Below, in pieces: positions 9,227-20,000 of a DNA stretch of 40,800 nt; the stretch's first letter is position 1, and each line of letters begins with the position of its first letter. The DNA is taken from positions 1 through 40,800 of the forward strand of contig MU624613.1 of assembly GCA_025349905.2 (NCBI GenBank), written 5' to 3'. The notes under the pieces were generated by a model. That model was given only the letters and a program-made list of their open reading frames with translations, made no database searches and was not told the origin of the DNA. A program made the translations under genes and the position numbers. Origin of the DNA: Blastocladiella britannica (Eukaryota; Blastocladiomycota; Blastocladiomycetes; Blastocladiales; Blastocladiaceae).

Positions 9227-12200
9227 TCACCCCGCCATGCCCCGGCGCCGGGCCGCCCGGCCCCAGAACTTGAGCACCATCAGGTCCACGTCGGTGCGGA
9301 ACTTGACCTCGTCGCTCCAGTCACGACCGCCACCGCCACCGCTGCTGCCGCCACCGGTGCCGCTTGTCGACGACAGGATCGCCGCCACCTGCGCATCCAC
9401 ACACGCCGATGGAGTCGCTGACGGTGTTGCTGCGGGAAACACCACCGTGGACCGCGCCTGTCGCGCCGCAGCAGAAAAGGATGCACCGTCCGCACCATAG
9501 ACATCGTCGTCGGGGTGAAGCGGGCCGGCAAGAGTCGGGAACAAGGCCGCGAGCGATGGCGGGACAGGCAATGGCGCCGCCGGCGACGCTGCCGGACCAC
9601 GGTCTCCGCCGTTGCGTACAACAACGGCCGTACCAGTCCGCGTGGTCGTCGACGCGGCGCTGCGGACGGACCCGACCGACCCCGTCGACGACGGCGATAG
9701 TGGGGCCGACGACGGCGACGGCGACGGCGACAGTCCCGCCGCCGCAGCGGGAATTGGATGTCGTCGGACCATTAGGGGCGAGGCTTGGACCGACGGCGCC
9801 GCGGTGGTGGACGCCGTGGTGGTGGACGATGAATGCGATGGATGGTGGTGGTGTTGAGGCGGGTGGCCCCCGGCGACATTCATGTTCGGGAACATGCTGG
9901 TGAGATACCGGCCCGTGGCGCCGGAGACGGTCGCGGGACTGGCTGACATGCCGCCATTGGCTGCCGGCGCCGTCGTTGCCCGACCATGGCCATCACCGCC
10001 ACCGACCAGTAACGATGTGCCAGACGCGGCCGAGATCGTCGCGGACCCACCCAGGCCCGAGCCGACCCGGCGCGAGTCAGCCGTCGGTTGGTGTCGTGAA
10101 GTCCCACCATTCGCCATGGGTGCCACCGTGCCAGACGCCGTGGACGACAAAGACGACTCGCGAGACATGCCGCCACCGCCCGCGGATGCGGCGCCGGCCG
10201 CACTGGCCAGAGACGCATTCGACGACCGGCGCCACGACGACCCAAAGATGGACCCCGCCAGCGACAACAAGCTCGACTGCTTGGTGATACGCCGCGGCGG
10301 CACCGCTTCTGGTCCGACCGTCGGCGATCCCGGCGGTGGTCCTCCATGATGATGATGGTGAGTGGAAGGTGACCCGATCGACCCCGTACCACCACCTAGT
10401 CCCAGGAGCCGAAGCGAGGTGGTCGATGACCGGCGGGCGCGGGCCAACGAACTCAACGAACTGACCGACCCGCCGCCGCCGCCGCCGCCAAGCGACCCAA
10501 TCGTTTCCCCGCCATCACCAGAGCCAATGAACCCCGACAACGACGACGAGGGGCCCATGGCGGTCAGCGACATCGCCTGTTCCGCCGCCAGAGCCGCGGC
10601 CGCAGCGGCGGCTGCAGCAGCTGCAGCGACTGCTGCCTCGGCCGCAAGCTGTGTGGCGATCGCGGGGACAGCGGTCTCAGGAAACAGCACCGTGGTAGCG
10701 ACGGCGGCGATCGGGCTCGGGGCCACGGCCAGCGGGCCCGTGCTGCCGCGCGCGGTGACCGACCGTGTCAGAACTACCAGGTCGGCCGACCGCTGGGTCC
10801 AGGCAGTTCGGATACGGGCAATGCGCAAGTTGGCGAGCGCGGTGGCTATTGGATTCAAGGGTGGGTCGTCTGGCGTGGCAGCCGGGTCCAGGACCGTCAA
10901 ATGCGTCAACCCCGTGAGCGACCGCCGGTGGGGGTTGTTGGAGTTGCTGCCGCTGCTATTGTGGTGCAGGTGGTGGGGCGGGTACAGCTGCAAACTGTCC
11001 TTTTGTCCCGACGACGACGCATCGGGAGCAACAGCTGGGACCATCGCGTAGTCATGGACCGCTGACGACAGTGAGACCGACGAGGACGACGCGGACGAAG
11101 GCGCGAGCCCTCGTCGTCGTCGATGGGAGTGGAAATAAGGATGTTGTTGCTGCTGATGATGTGCGTGGTGGTCAAGTGGAGTGTGCGGGGCAGCAGCTCC
11201 TCCAGCCGTAGCGTCGGACCCACCAAAGCACCGCCGGCGCTCGGCCTCGTTGGTAGCGTCCCGGAGCCGGCGGAACGTCTCGAATGCCTGCACGTACTCG
11301 ACCGCGATCCTGGCCACGACGCCGCGGCCCGCGCCCGTCGTGCTCGCACACATCCCCATGGCGCCACCACTTCCTCCCGGAGCAGTGCCGGGCCCAATGG
11401 TCGCCGAGAGCGCCGAGGGTGCCGCGAGCAGCCCGGCGCCCGCGGCGCCTCCGATCCCGATCGGCGACGGACCACCAAAGACCGGAAAGTACTCGAACGA
11501 GACGCCCACCGCACCCTCGTCCACGTCCAGCACCACGTACCCGGCGCGCGACTCGCGGAGCGCGTGTAGCGGTAACGGGACGTAGCTGTCAACCCCCAAC
11601 ACATTGCATTCCCACGAGTCGCGGTACTCGGCCGACGCCGGGATCGGGGTCGCGCAGTCGTCGGGAAGCAGGCCGGCTAGCGCATACACGAGCGGGGTCG
11701 CTAGATCTGGCGCGCCACGAACTATCACTTGATTGCCGGTGACCAAGTGCGTGAGCAGCGTCAGCAGGTCGGGGCGGGGGAGCGCCGAGGCCAAGTGCAC
11801 GAGCGCGTCCAGGTATGGCCGCGCCGACACCGATGTCGGGTGGAACGGATGGGCGGTGATGGTTCGGGATCGCGATGAGGACGGAGTGGTGACAGCGACA
11901 GTCATGGGAGCGGTCGGGGTGGAGGGTGGGGTGATGGACGTTAATGGTGCCGCAGTACCGCTGTCTTGGATCTCGAGCCGCAGCTGTGGTACTACCGTCT
12001 CTCCACATCGGTCTTGAGTGGAGGAAACAGGTAGTAGCCGTGCGGCCGATAGTCGTTCCGGCAACGGCTGTAGTGGAGGCAGTGTGACTGGCGGGACAAG
12101 CGGGTTGGTCGGCTCAAATGTGACTCCGTGGATGACGGTGGCAGCGGTGGCAGCTGAGACACAGCCGTCCACGGCGACAGGTGGGGGCTCGGGGATCCAC

Positions 12201-13455
12201 GTGCTACGAAGCAGAGCCGCGAAATGGACGTGCAGGGACACAAAGATGGTCGATACCCCGACCATGTCCACCAGCGACTTGATGCGCGGCAGCGGGTTCC
12301 CGCGCTTTTTCAGAAACAGCTCGGGCGAGAGCTCGGTCGGGTTCGTGGGAGCGGCGGCCCCAAACGACGTCACGTCCTCGGCGAGCTTGCTGAGCTGCGA
12401 GACGACGCACCCGAACGAGCTGTGTTCCCATTGGTTCGGGTAAATTTTCATGAGCAAATTGATTCCCAGGCACTCGGAATAACTCAATGAAAAGGAGGAG
12501 CGGACCTGGCAATGGTATCCCACATGGCCGCGACATGGTGCCGGCGATTGGTGACAAATAGGAGCGCAAACGACCGCACGCCGCCGCGGGAGGCGGCATC
12601 CGCCAGCGAAAACGCCTGCGACACTACATGGTACGGCGATGGCGGCTGTTGTACTCTGGAGGCGTCGGCAGCCGTTACGGCATCTCCGTTGGCCATGACC
12701 ACGGTGGCAGCGGCCGAGTCGGACCCGGGGTCCACCGTGAACATCATGGGCGCGCCGCGATGCGAGGCCACCTCGCACGACAGCGCACGTACCGCGGCCC
12801 GCATCAGCGCCGGGTACAGCTCGGCGTGTAGTGGGTGACGGGCCGAGGCCACGCGGAGAAGGTCCTCGTCACCGCTTTCGTGTAATGCCATGAGTGTCAC
12901 CAACGCCGGCTTGGCAGTGACCGACGTCCAGGCAATGTCGTCGGGCAGTGGCGGCGGCCAAGAAGTTGACGCCGCGTCCTCGTCGACCAGGGGAAGCGGT
13001 ATCTGCACGCTCGGGTACGCGGCGGTGCAGGCGGCAAGCACGGCCGCAGTATGGGTCGGGTCGCGCGGGAGGCTCGGATGGCACGCGGGGCATGCGGGCG
13101 GCTGCGCGGGGGCGGGATCGCGGCCCTGTCCGACCGCAGCAGGGGCCGCTAATGTCGGGCCGTGGTGCACAAATAACGGTGCGGCGGTCATCACGGCCGT
13201 CGGTTTTGACACCGGTCCAGGCAGCGAGGATATATGGTCGATATCGTCGTCGATACCGCCGTTGGGAGCTGATTTGGGAGGGACTGGTGGGGGCGGCAAG
13301 AGCACATCGGTGGAGGACGAAGCCGAGTTGAGCAGTGGGTCGTGGGCGTGCACGGGCTGGGCGACAAGAACGATCGAGGGCCCCGTGAGCTCGCAAAAGT
13401 GGACGAGCGCGACGAGGTGCACGAGGGCTGCAGGTGAGGAAGAGGTGGCCGGCAT
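9227..13455 (-). CDS. FLCN: Folliculin homologue with a giant low-complexity insertion
   Basis: Two exons, 13455-12506 and 12419-9227, encode about 1380 aa versus 579 in human FLCN. The intron (12505-12420) is AT-rich and joins MWDTIAS to SFGCVVSQLSKLAEDV, matching the human segment after LINSW. Landmarks: the longin start ALVHFCELTGPS (residues ~15-26), RALSCEVASHRGAP, SLADAASRGGVRSFALLFV, then the DENN-side HLVTGNQVIVRG (~540), YRDSWECNVLGV and the C-terminal VDLMVLKFW. The Arg in AASRGGVR aligns with human Arg164, the RagC/D GAP finger. Residues ~880-1340 are Ala/Ser/Gly/Thr/His-rich low complexity. FLCN acts with FNIP at the lysosome/vacuole to regulate Rag GTPases and TORC1. The start is chosen ten codons before the longin strand. 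It lies 56 bp downstream of the GPCR stop, on the same strand. Confidence 0.88.
10574..10640. repeat. GC-rich trinucleotide tract encoding poly-alanine
   Basis: A run of GCN/NGC triplets inside folliculin's inserted region encodes about 15 nearly uninterrupted alanines on the minus strand. Neighbouring stretches encode poly-Gly (near 10470-10490), poly-His (near 10340-10355) and further Ser/Thr/His runs. These tracts suggest expansion by replication slippage. Confidence 0.7.
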
Positions 13456-13511
13456 GATTTCCTTAATAATTATTTTATTTTTAGCCTTTTTTGTCATGAA
13501 AAGAGGTCCAT

Positions 13512-16500
13512 TCAACCATCATTCCCAATCACATCCGGGACACCCTTGCCGCCCTTGATTATCCGGTCCACCAGGCTCGCGGCGCGGCTCCTACTAGTAA
13601 CCTGTCCGTTACCGCTTTTGCCACCACTACCACCAGAACCGCTGCCTCGACGACTGCTCTCACCAATACCTCCACCGATCCCCGTCGACGCCAATGCCGC
13701 TGCCCATCGCTGTCGCTCCACAGACGCCGGGTACTTGATGGACACGGCCTCGACTCCGTTCCCGAGCGTCAGGACAATGCAATGCGGCACATCGACCGGA
13801 TCCGCGTCCATCAGGCACCGCCGGAGCAAGAGTGCGCGGGCACTACTGCTTGTTGTTGCTGATGTGGTGGTCGATGGTGGTGGTCTTGAAGAAGGTCGTG
13901 GCGATCGTTGTTGTGGTGACAACGCTGAAGATCCCGATATTGACTGATCACTGACGCTGTGGATCGCCAAGATCCCCTCGTCGGCGTACAGCGTGATATG
14001 CGTCTCGACCCATTTGCGAAACAGGCCCGTCCCGATTTGGATCGGATACACTCCATGTAAATGGTTGTACGTCTGATCCAATGGTTTAATCGCACAGTTT
14101 TCACCAAAGACATGAGGAGATGCTATACCTTGACAGCTTGCTTTTGAGTAAACAGCGCCGATCGCGACCCATTCTCGGACGCCCGCGTGCTGTTGGACAG
14201 ATTTTGCGTCGAGACTGCTTGCAGCGCCCGTTGCGATGCGAGCGAGGACGTGCCTTTCGCCTGGACTAGTGCCACCGCATGTCGCAACACTGTTATTTAC
14301 ACATTTCAATTTGGATCATCATGTGCAAAAAAAATAGAAATGGCGTACAGACCCATGGATATAAGCATGGCCCCATTGGCATAGAGCAAAGCAACTCCCT
14401 TGATGTAGAACGCAATGTAGGGACTGGAATTAAAGTACGCCGACAGGGCGAACGTTGTGATGATTGCAAACTGTGAGGATGCCGGGCACGCGAAACCGTT
14501 AGTAACAAGTCCTCCGCAATAGAGAAGATGTGGACGCACAAGGACATGGTGAACCGTATAAACAAGGTACGACGTCTCGCTAAAGGGCGTGTGGACGTGG
14601 CGAACCTTGTACGAAATCCATGTAATGCCGAGCAACGCAAGTCTGAAAACAGGTTGGTTTCGTGTCAGCCCATAATACTTAATGCGTGAAATGAGTACAT
14701 ACACGATCAAGCCCGTTGTCGCGCAAACCAGCCCTTGTTGCAAGACCGACGGGTAAGTGCAAAAGACAGCGACCGTGGCTCCGTTGACAACCGAGCCAGG
14801 GCTGGTCGGCGCGGCCGCTAACTGGACGCACATGATGAGCAGCTGAGCGCCCATAAACCCAGCGAAAAAGACACCAAGGACTTTTTTACTCATGACGAGC
14901 GATTTCGAGAGCAGTTGACTGCAAATACCAAAAGTCAGTGTATCATACTAACACCTGGCAACAGCGTAAACACGTACTTGTCAAACACCTGGTAGATCTG
15001 GAACATGCGAGCCGCCAGCCCCGAAATACACGCCGTGAGACCCAACTGCATGGACCAAAACGCGACCCCGCACTTAAGAGGCGTCGGTGGGCCAGCAAAC
15101 ACTGGCACGCTGGCAAGCGAGACTAATATCCCGAACGCCATGACCGCCGCAAACTCGATCCCAACGTGGCCGACCCGAAGCGAGCCTCGGTAGTGCACAA
15201 GCGCGGCAAAGGATGCACAGGTCGCTACCATCACTCCAGTGACCAGTACAATCAACAAGATCACTACCGGGTCACTGTACCCAGGAACAATCGTGACTGT
15301 CTTGGGCCGCCAGCTCGGAATGGCGCTGGTGCCGTCGGCAAAGTACGGAGTGGATATTTGTCGAATGAGTCCGGTCGTGTTGGACTCGTAGACGGGGACA
15401 TTGGTGCCCTTCTGGATATTGAGGACCTGGTACACTCTGTAGTTTTTTTTTTGTTTGTCGAGACCTCGATGAGCATACCAAGCGAACTGAAAAAAATTGG
15501 GACCGTACCCGATACGATCGCCCAAGGGAGAAAATACAGCGCGGCCAGTAACCGTCTCGACTGGCGACAAGAAATCGTCCAGTGTGACGTTATACGCGCG
15601 ACTCACGAGTGCAGAGACGCCAACACGATTCGCAACGGTCAAAAACCCGCGGGCCATGACTTCAAGACACGCAGCGCCAAATAATGCGTACGGTGTGGTG
15701 TTGAACATGTCGTCGCCAAACTGGTTTGTCCATTTGGCCGATAATCGGCGGTACTGGTTACTGGAAGGGTCGATTTCGGTCGGGAACACGGATAGGATTC
15801 CTTCAAAATATGCCAGCACGCTCGGGGTCGGGTTGCTGCTGGTCTGCAGGACGCTCATGACCACCGTCATCACGTCGGCGCCAACCCACGTCCACTCGGA
15901 CCCGAACCCGGCCGCGTACGCTTGCAGCATCACCGGGATAAAGTATTGCGGCCACATGGCGACAATGGTGACGCGGGTTGGACTGGATGCGAGCGATGCG
16001 ACCAATGACTGGTATTGCGCCGATGTCCATGTCAGTTGCACTTGCGCGCTTCGCGAGATGGTGATGTTGCGTGCTGCTGCCGCATTTTGGAATGAGGTTG
16101 ATACTGTGATGTATTTTTCTTGCGCAATGCATGAGACTCCATATGAATACCATAAAAAGAGGAGCAGCCGCACGCGAGATTCCATAGGACTCGACACTGG
16201 AGATGATATTGACATTTGTCCAACCCATGTATGCGCAGAACGATGCGAGGAACTCTCCCATTGACGCGTCGGGGGCAATGGCGCGAAGGAACAGCGGGTA
16301 CATGGCCTTGTTGGAAAGTTCGTTGCTCGTGGCGGATCCCGAGCACATTGGAAGGCCGAAAATGGGTGCTAAACACCAGATCAATAAGTCGGTGAGCAAA
16401 AATGTATACATGTCGTCCACAGACAACTTTCAAGTACCTGTCAATGCTCCAGGGATCGTATTCGACCTTGGGGATCATGACAGCCAAACGCAATGTGAGC

Positions 16501-16967
16501 CGAGACCAAATAACACGAGAGATTTGACGAAACATACGATGTGTACTCGCCAGCGAGTCCAAGCGCCCCGGCCATTTCTGCTTGCAGACATGCCCGGCTG
16601 GTTCCGGCAGCCGTATAATTAGAATCGAACCAATCGAGATTGAAATGTATCCCTGTGCACACCACGACAAAATTCTGTAAAGCGATCAACAACAAATCCA
16701 GAAATGAAGGCGAACCATCGGCGTGGGCCACGTTCTGGTTCAGATCGTCGAGGACAAATTTGGCAATCTTTGCCGTGCTCGCAAGCGTCTCGATATATCC
16801 AGGACCTGATCCAAAATTTTAAAACAATCGCCTCTAAACGGGAGAAAAAACAAACCATTGATGGCCAGCGACGCTTCCATCGGCATAATATAAGCCAGGG
16901 AAATATTTTGGTACGCATGGAGGGCCGGAATCGCGCAAAAGAGGCACGCCAAAGCGAATAGTAACAT
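13512..16967 (-). CDS. Class C (GABA-B/metabotropic type) GPCR with C-terminal PH-like domain
   Basis: Ten exons joined in phase: 16967-16856, 16805-16538, 16466-16438, 16368-16174, 16118-14978, 14918-14703, 14642-14546, 14470-14353, 14289-14129 and 14072-13512 (965 aa). A signal peptide (MLLFALACLFCAIPALHA) leads into a Venus-flytrap ligand-binding domain to about residue 470 (PIFGLPMCSGSATSNELSNK, FLASFCAYMGWTNVNII). Seven membrane segments follow between about 479 and 725, including the class C ECL1/TM3 region TPLKCGVAFWSMQLGL and an ICL3 with YKVRHVHTPFSETSY. After a Ser/Asn-rich tail, residues ~786-915 look like a PH domain (GVYPIQIGTGLFRKWVETH, then SVERQRWAAALAST with its invariant Trp). 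It should sense a small ligand at the plasma membrane and signal through G proteins. The ligand cannot be told from sequence. Confidence 0.85.
16438..16466 (-). other. 29-nt micro-exon in the GPCR gene
   Basis: This exon lies between introns 16537-16467 and 16437-16369. It supplies the residues that join GEYTS to APIFGLPMCSG as SSNTIPGALTAP. Both flanking introns have GTA donors and AG acceptors, and phases 2 and 1 are restored exactly. Without it the flytrap domain is broken. Confidence 0.75.
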
Positions 16968-17036
16968 TGCGTTGGGAAATCTAAAGAGCGGCACTTTCCC
17001 AAACCTCTCAACCAAAATCCAAAAATCAAATCGAAA
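16968..17036. promoter_or_regulatory. 69-bp divergent promoter gap
   Basis: This gap separates the ATG of the GPCR (-) from the ATG of the giant helical protein (+). It has no TATA box and is moderately AT-rich towards the plus-strand gene (aaaatccaaaaatcaaatcg). Both core promoters must lie here or extend into coding sequence, so co-expression is plausible. Confidence 0.4.
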
Positions 17037-20000
17037 ATGCCGCCAAAAGGAGGATCGTCCGCTGGCACGAGAAAAACAGCGACTTCTAGTACGGCAGCAG
17101 CCGCAGCGGCCGCCGCCGCTAAAAACCCGAACGTGTTGTACCCTCCGCACGATGTCCCGATCCCCATGGCGCTTCCCAGCGCAAAGCGTCTGACTACCTC
17201 GGCGCCGGACATTGCGGGGGACTTGTTAGGAGCAGCGCATTCCGATCCGCACCGCGCCCTGGACGCGCTCGCGCCGCTGGCAAAACATGGTCCGCATTTC
17301 CCGGCCCCAAACCTGCGCAAATTGCAAGCGCTCCCGCCGCTTCCGGGAGCACAGAGGAAAAAGATCGCGTCGGATGCGCGGCCAGTGGCCGTGCTTGCTC
17401 CCGTCGCCGATGTGGGCAGTTCAGCACCAGGTCCCGCGGCCGCCGAAATGTCGGGAGCAGCGGTGGTTGCCGCGCGGGCAATGAAGACCGGATCGGCGGC
17501 ACGGAAAGGGTCTCCCCCGGCTGCGCATTCGGCGGGGCGAAAGGCATTGGTGCATCCGCCAGCTGCGGCAGCACCTGCTGCTGCTGCTGCTACTGCTGCT
17601 TCTAACGCGGCAGGCCATAATCGCAAGACGGATACTGGGTCGCGTCGCAGCTCGGCAGCACCGTCGGGCCCAGCCCCACCAGACCCAGGACTCCTTGCCG
17701 CCATTGCTGCCATTCCTGCTATCCCTCACCCGGCGGCAGCCCGGCTTCTCGGCCGACCCATCACACCGCCGCCGCCCCGCCACGACCACGCACTTGAAAT
17801 CACCCCGTCCGTCGCCACCCACCCGATCGACCCCTTCATTCGCCAGACATACGAGTCTGCCCGCGACGCACGCCAGGCCGCCGATGAAGCGGCGAAACTC
17901 GAGGCGGCGGTCCCGTTCCAGGATCTCAAGCGAGCGCAAGGCGGGGTCCCGCGCATCGATTCGGGCGGGTCAAATAACAATCCGCCCAGTGTGGCAGCGC
18001 GACGGTGGCGAGCCATGGTCGCGTGGGAGGACGACAATGGTGCTCGACTTGGCGCACACCTCGACCAGTCGATCGTCGCGTTCGCCGACGCCACCGAGTC
18101 GTGCATCAAGGACTTTTCGCAGGAACAGCAGCGGCTGGGATCTGATGTGGTCGCGATATGTCGGGCCATGCGAGAGTCGGGCATTCACTGGACCCGCCGA
18201 TATCTTGAGGACCAACTAGCGCGGTTGCGACATCTGGTGGAGCAAGAGGCGGCCACCGTGGCCTCGCTCGAGTCGACGCTGGCGTGGCTCCAGGAAGACG
18301 CGGCCGGGTTTGCGGCCGACTCGGTGGACTTGTTTCGCGCTTCGTTGCTCGACCCACTGGAAAAGGGCGGGGACCCGCACTCTCTCGCCGCCATGGTTTC
18401 GGGTCGTGCCCATGCAGTCCACTTGCTGGCTCACCGCGAGCTGATTCGCGCGGGCAAGGGCATCATGGCCGTGCGCCGCGTCATGTGCGACCAGATCCTG
18501 GCTATGCAGGCTATCACCACACAGCTGTATGAGACTCACGTGGCGCCAGCGGTGCGGTGGGCGCGAGAGCAGTGGCAGCTCGAGCATGCGCTTCAGGTGA
18601 TTTCGGCGTTCCGTGCTCTTCATTCTGACCGGTCATGGGTCACGACGCAGGTTGGGGCCGCCGTCGTTGGGATCCTGGAAGAGACGTTGCATCAGTGCAA
18701 GGCGGCTTCTGCACCTCCACTTCCAGAAGCAGAGCCTGACACTTCCATTCGCAGCGGTGCCAGCGGCGTCGGTGGCGGAATGGCAGAATCTCTCAGGGGG
18801 ACTACTGGCATGGTCGTTTCAAATCCGGAGCATAGTTTGCCGTTTGTGCTGGACCAAGCAGCCATGGACAAGGCCGCGCGCCGCATCCAGACTCTGCTCT
18901 CGGACGCGTACGCGGCGCGAGTCAGGCTTGTTACGGACGCGTGCGAGCAGACCGTCACCGAGATCCTGGACTGCACTCGGCCGTGGCCCGAGCAGCTGGT
19001 GAACGACACCACCATCGGCATCATTGCCACAGAGCTCGGTCTCGACGCGCCGCCGTTCGCGACCATGCCGTGGCACGTGGGCCGGGCACTGGCGCTCCCC
19101 GTCCGTCGCAACGACTGGCGGTACTGCATCGCCACGCTGTCACGCACCGTCATGCAGACCATGGAGAACCTGTGCGACCGCTTGCGCGTGGCCCGCCGGT
19201 ATGCGCGGTGCGTGCACGATCTGTGGACGACCCAGCAGGCCGAGATTGAGCGTGTGATGCGCATGCTCGACACGCAGCTCGCTGAGAGCCAGCATGCGCA
19301 CGATACGGAAATCAGCGACATGCGGCACGAAATCGCGCGGTGCGTCAACGAAATGGATGAGGCCGAGACTGAGAAGCAGTGCATTGCTGCTTTTGAGCAG
19401 GCCAAGTCTGTCATGGACGAGCTCGAGCATGGTATGCACATTTATTGTCTGCTCGTATAACACCTCATTTAACTCACATAAATGTAATAAAGCCTACTCC
19501 TCGCGAGCACGACAGGTCACGTCCCTGGTCTCGGGAACAGACGCAGGTGCGATCCAAAAGTTTGACATGTACCAGCAGCGCTGGGCTGATTTGCTCGGCC
19601 CGCTCGGACTGCTGGCCCGCGCCAAGCACCACGGTCTGTCGTTACCAACGAACCAAGCGGTCGATGTTGCGGCCCTCCGCGCCAAAATTGGCGAGTTTGA
19701 GCGCACCCGTCGGCCAACGCAGGTCGGGTTTGCGGTATTGCAGGAGCGCATCAAGCCAGGAATGGAGCTGTTGGTGGTGAATGCAGCAGCGCCTGGGGCC
19801 AGTGGTGGCAATAACGGCAAGATGCGCCAGGCGCGAGTGACTATTCCGACCGGCCAAGTGCCGGGCGCGAGCGAACTTCCGGGGCCACTAGCGGCGGGGA
19901 CAGCAGCAGCGGCGGCGGCAGCAAAGCGAGCCAAAGTCAACATCAATCCAATGGGTCTGCCGACATCCATCAACTTTCAGCGCTCGACGCGCAACCAGCC

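Noticed and set aside
9237..13558. Several long plus-strand frames of 100-220 codons opposite folliculin
   Set aside because: They are low-complexity translations of the GC-rich antisense strand, lack family features, and the minus-strand frame matches folliculin with a proper splice junction.
15425..15480. A poly-A/poly-T tract in GPCR exon 5 as a possible intron
   Set aside because: The frame stays open through it, and the only splice pair that keeps phase gives a 29-nt intron, shorter than any other here.
16619..17713. A 364-codon minus-strand frame across the GPCR start and the helical gene
   Set aside because: It is Ala/Gly-rich antisense of the low-complexity N-terminus of the 17037 gene and crosses the GPCR's first exons in the wrong frame.
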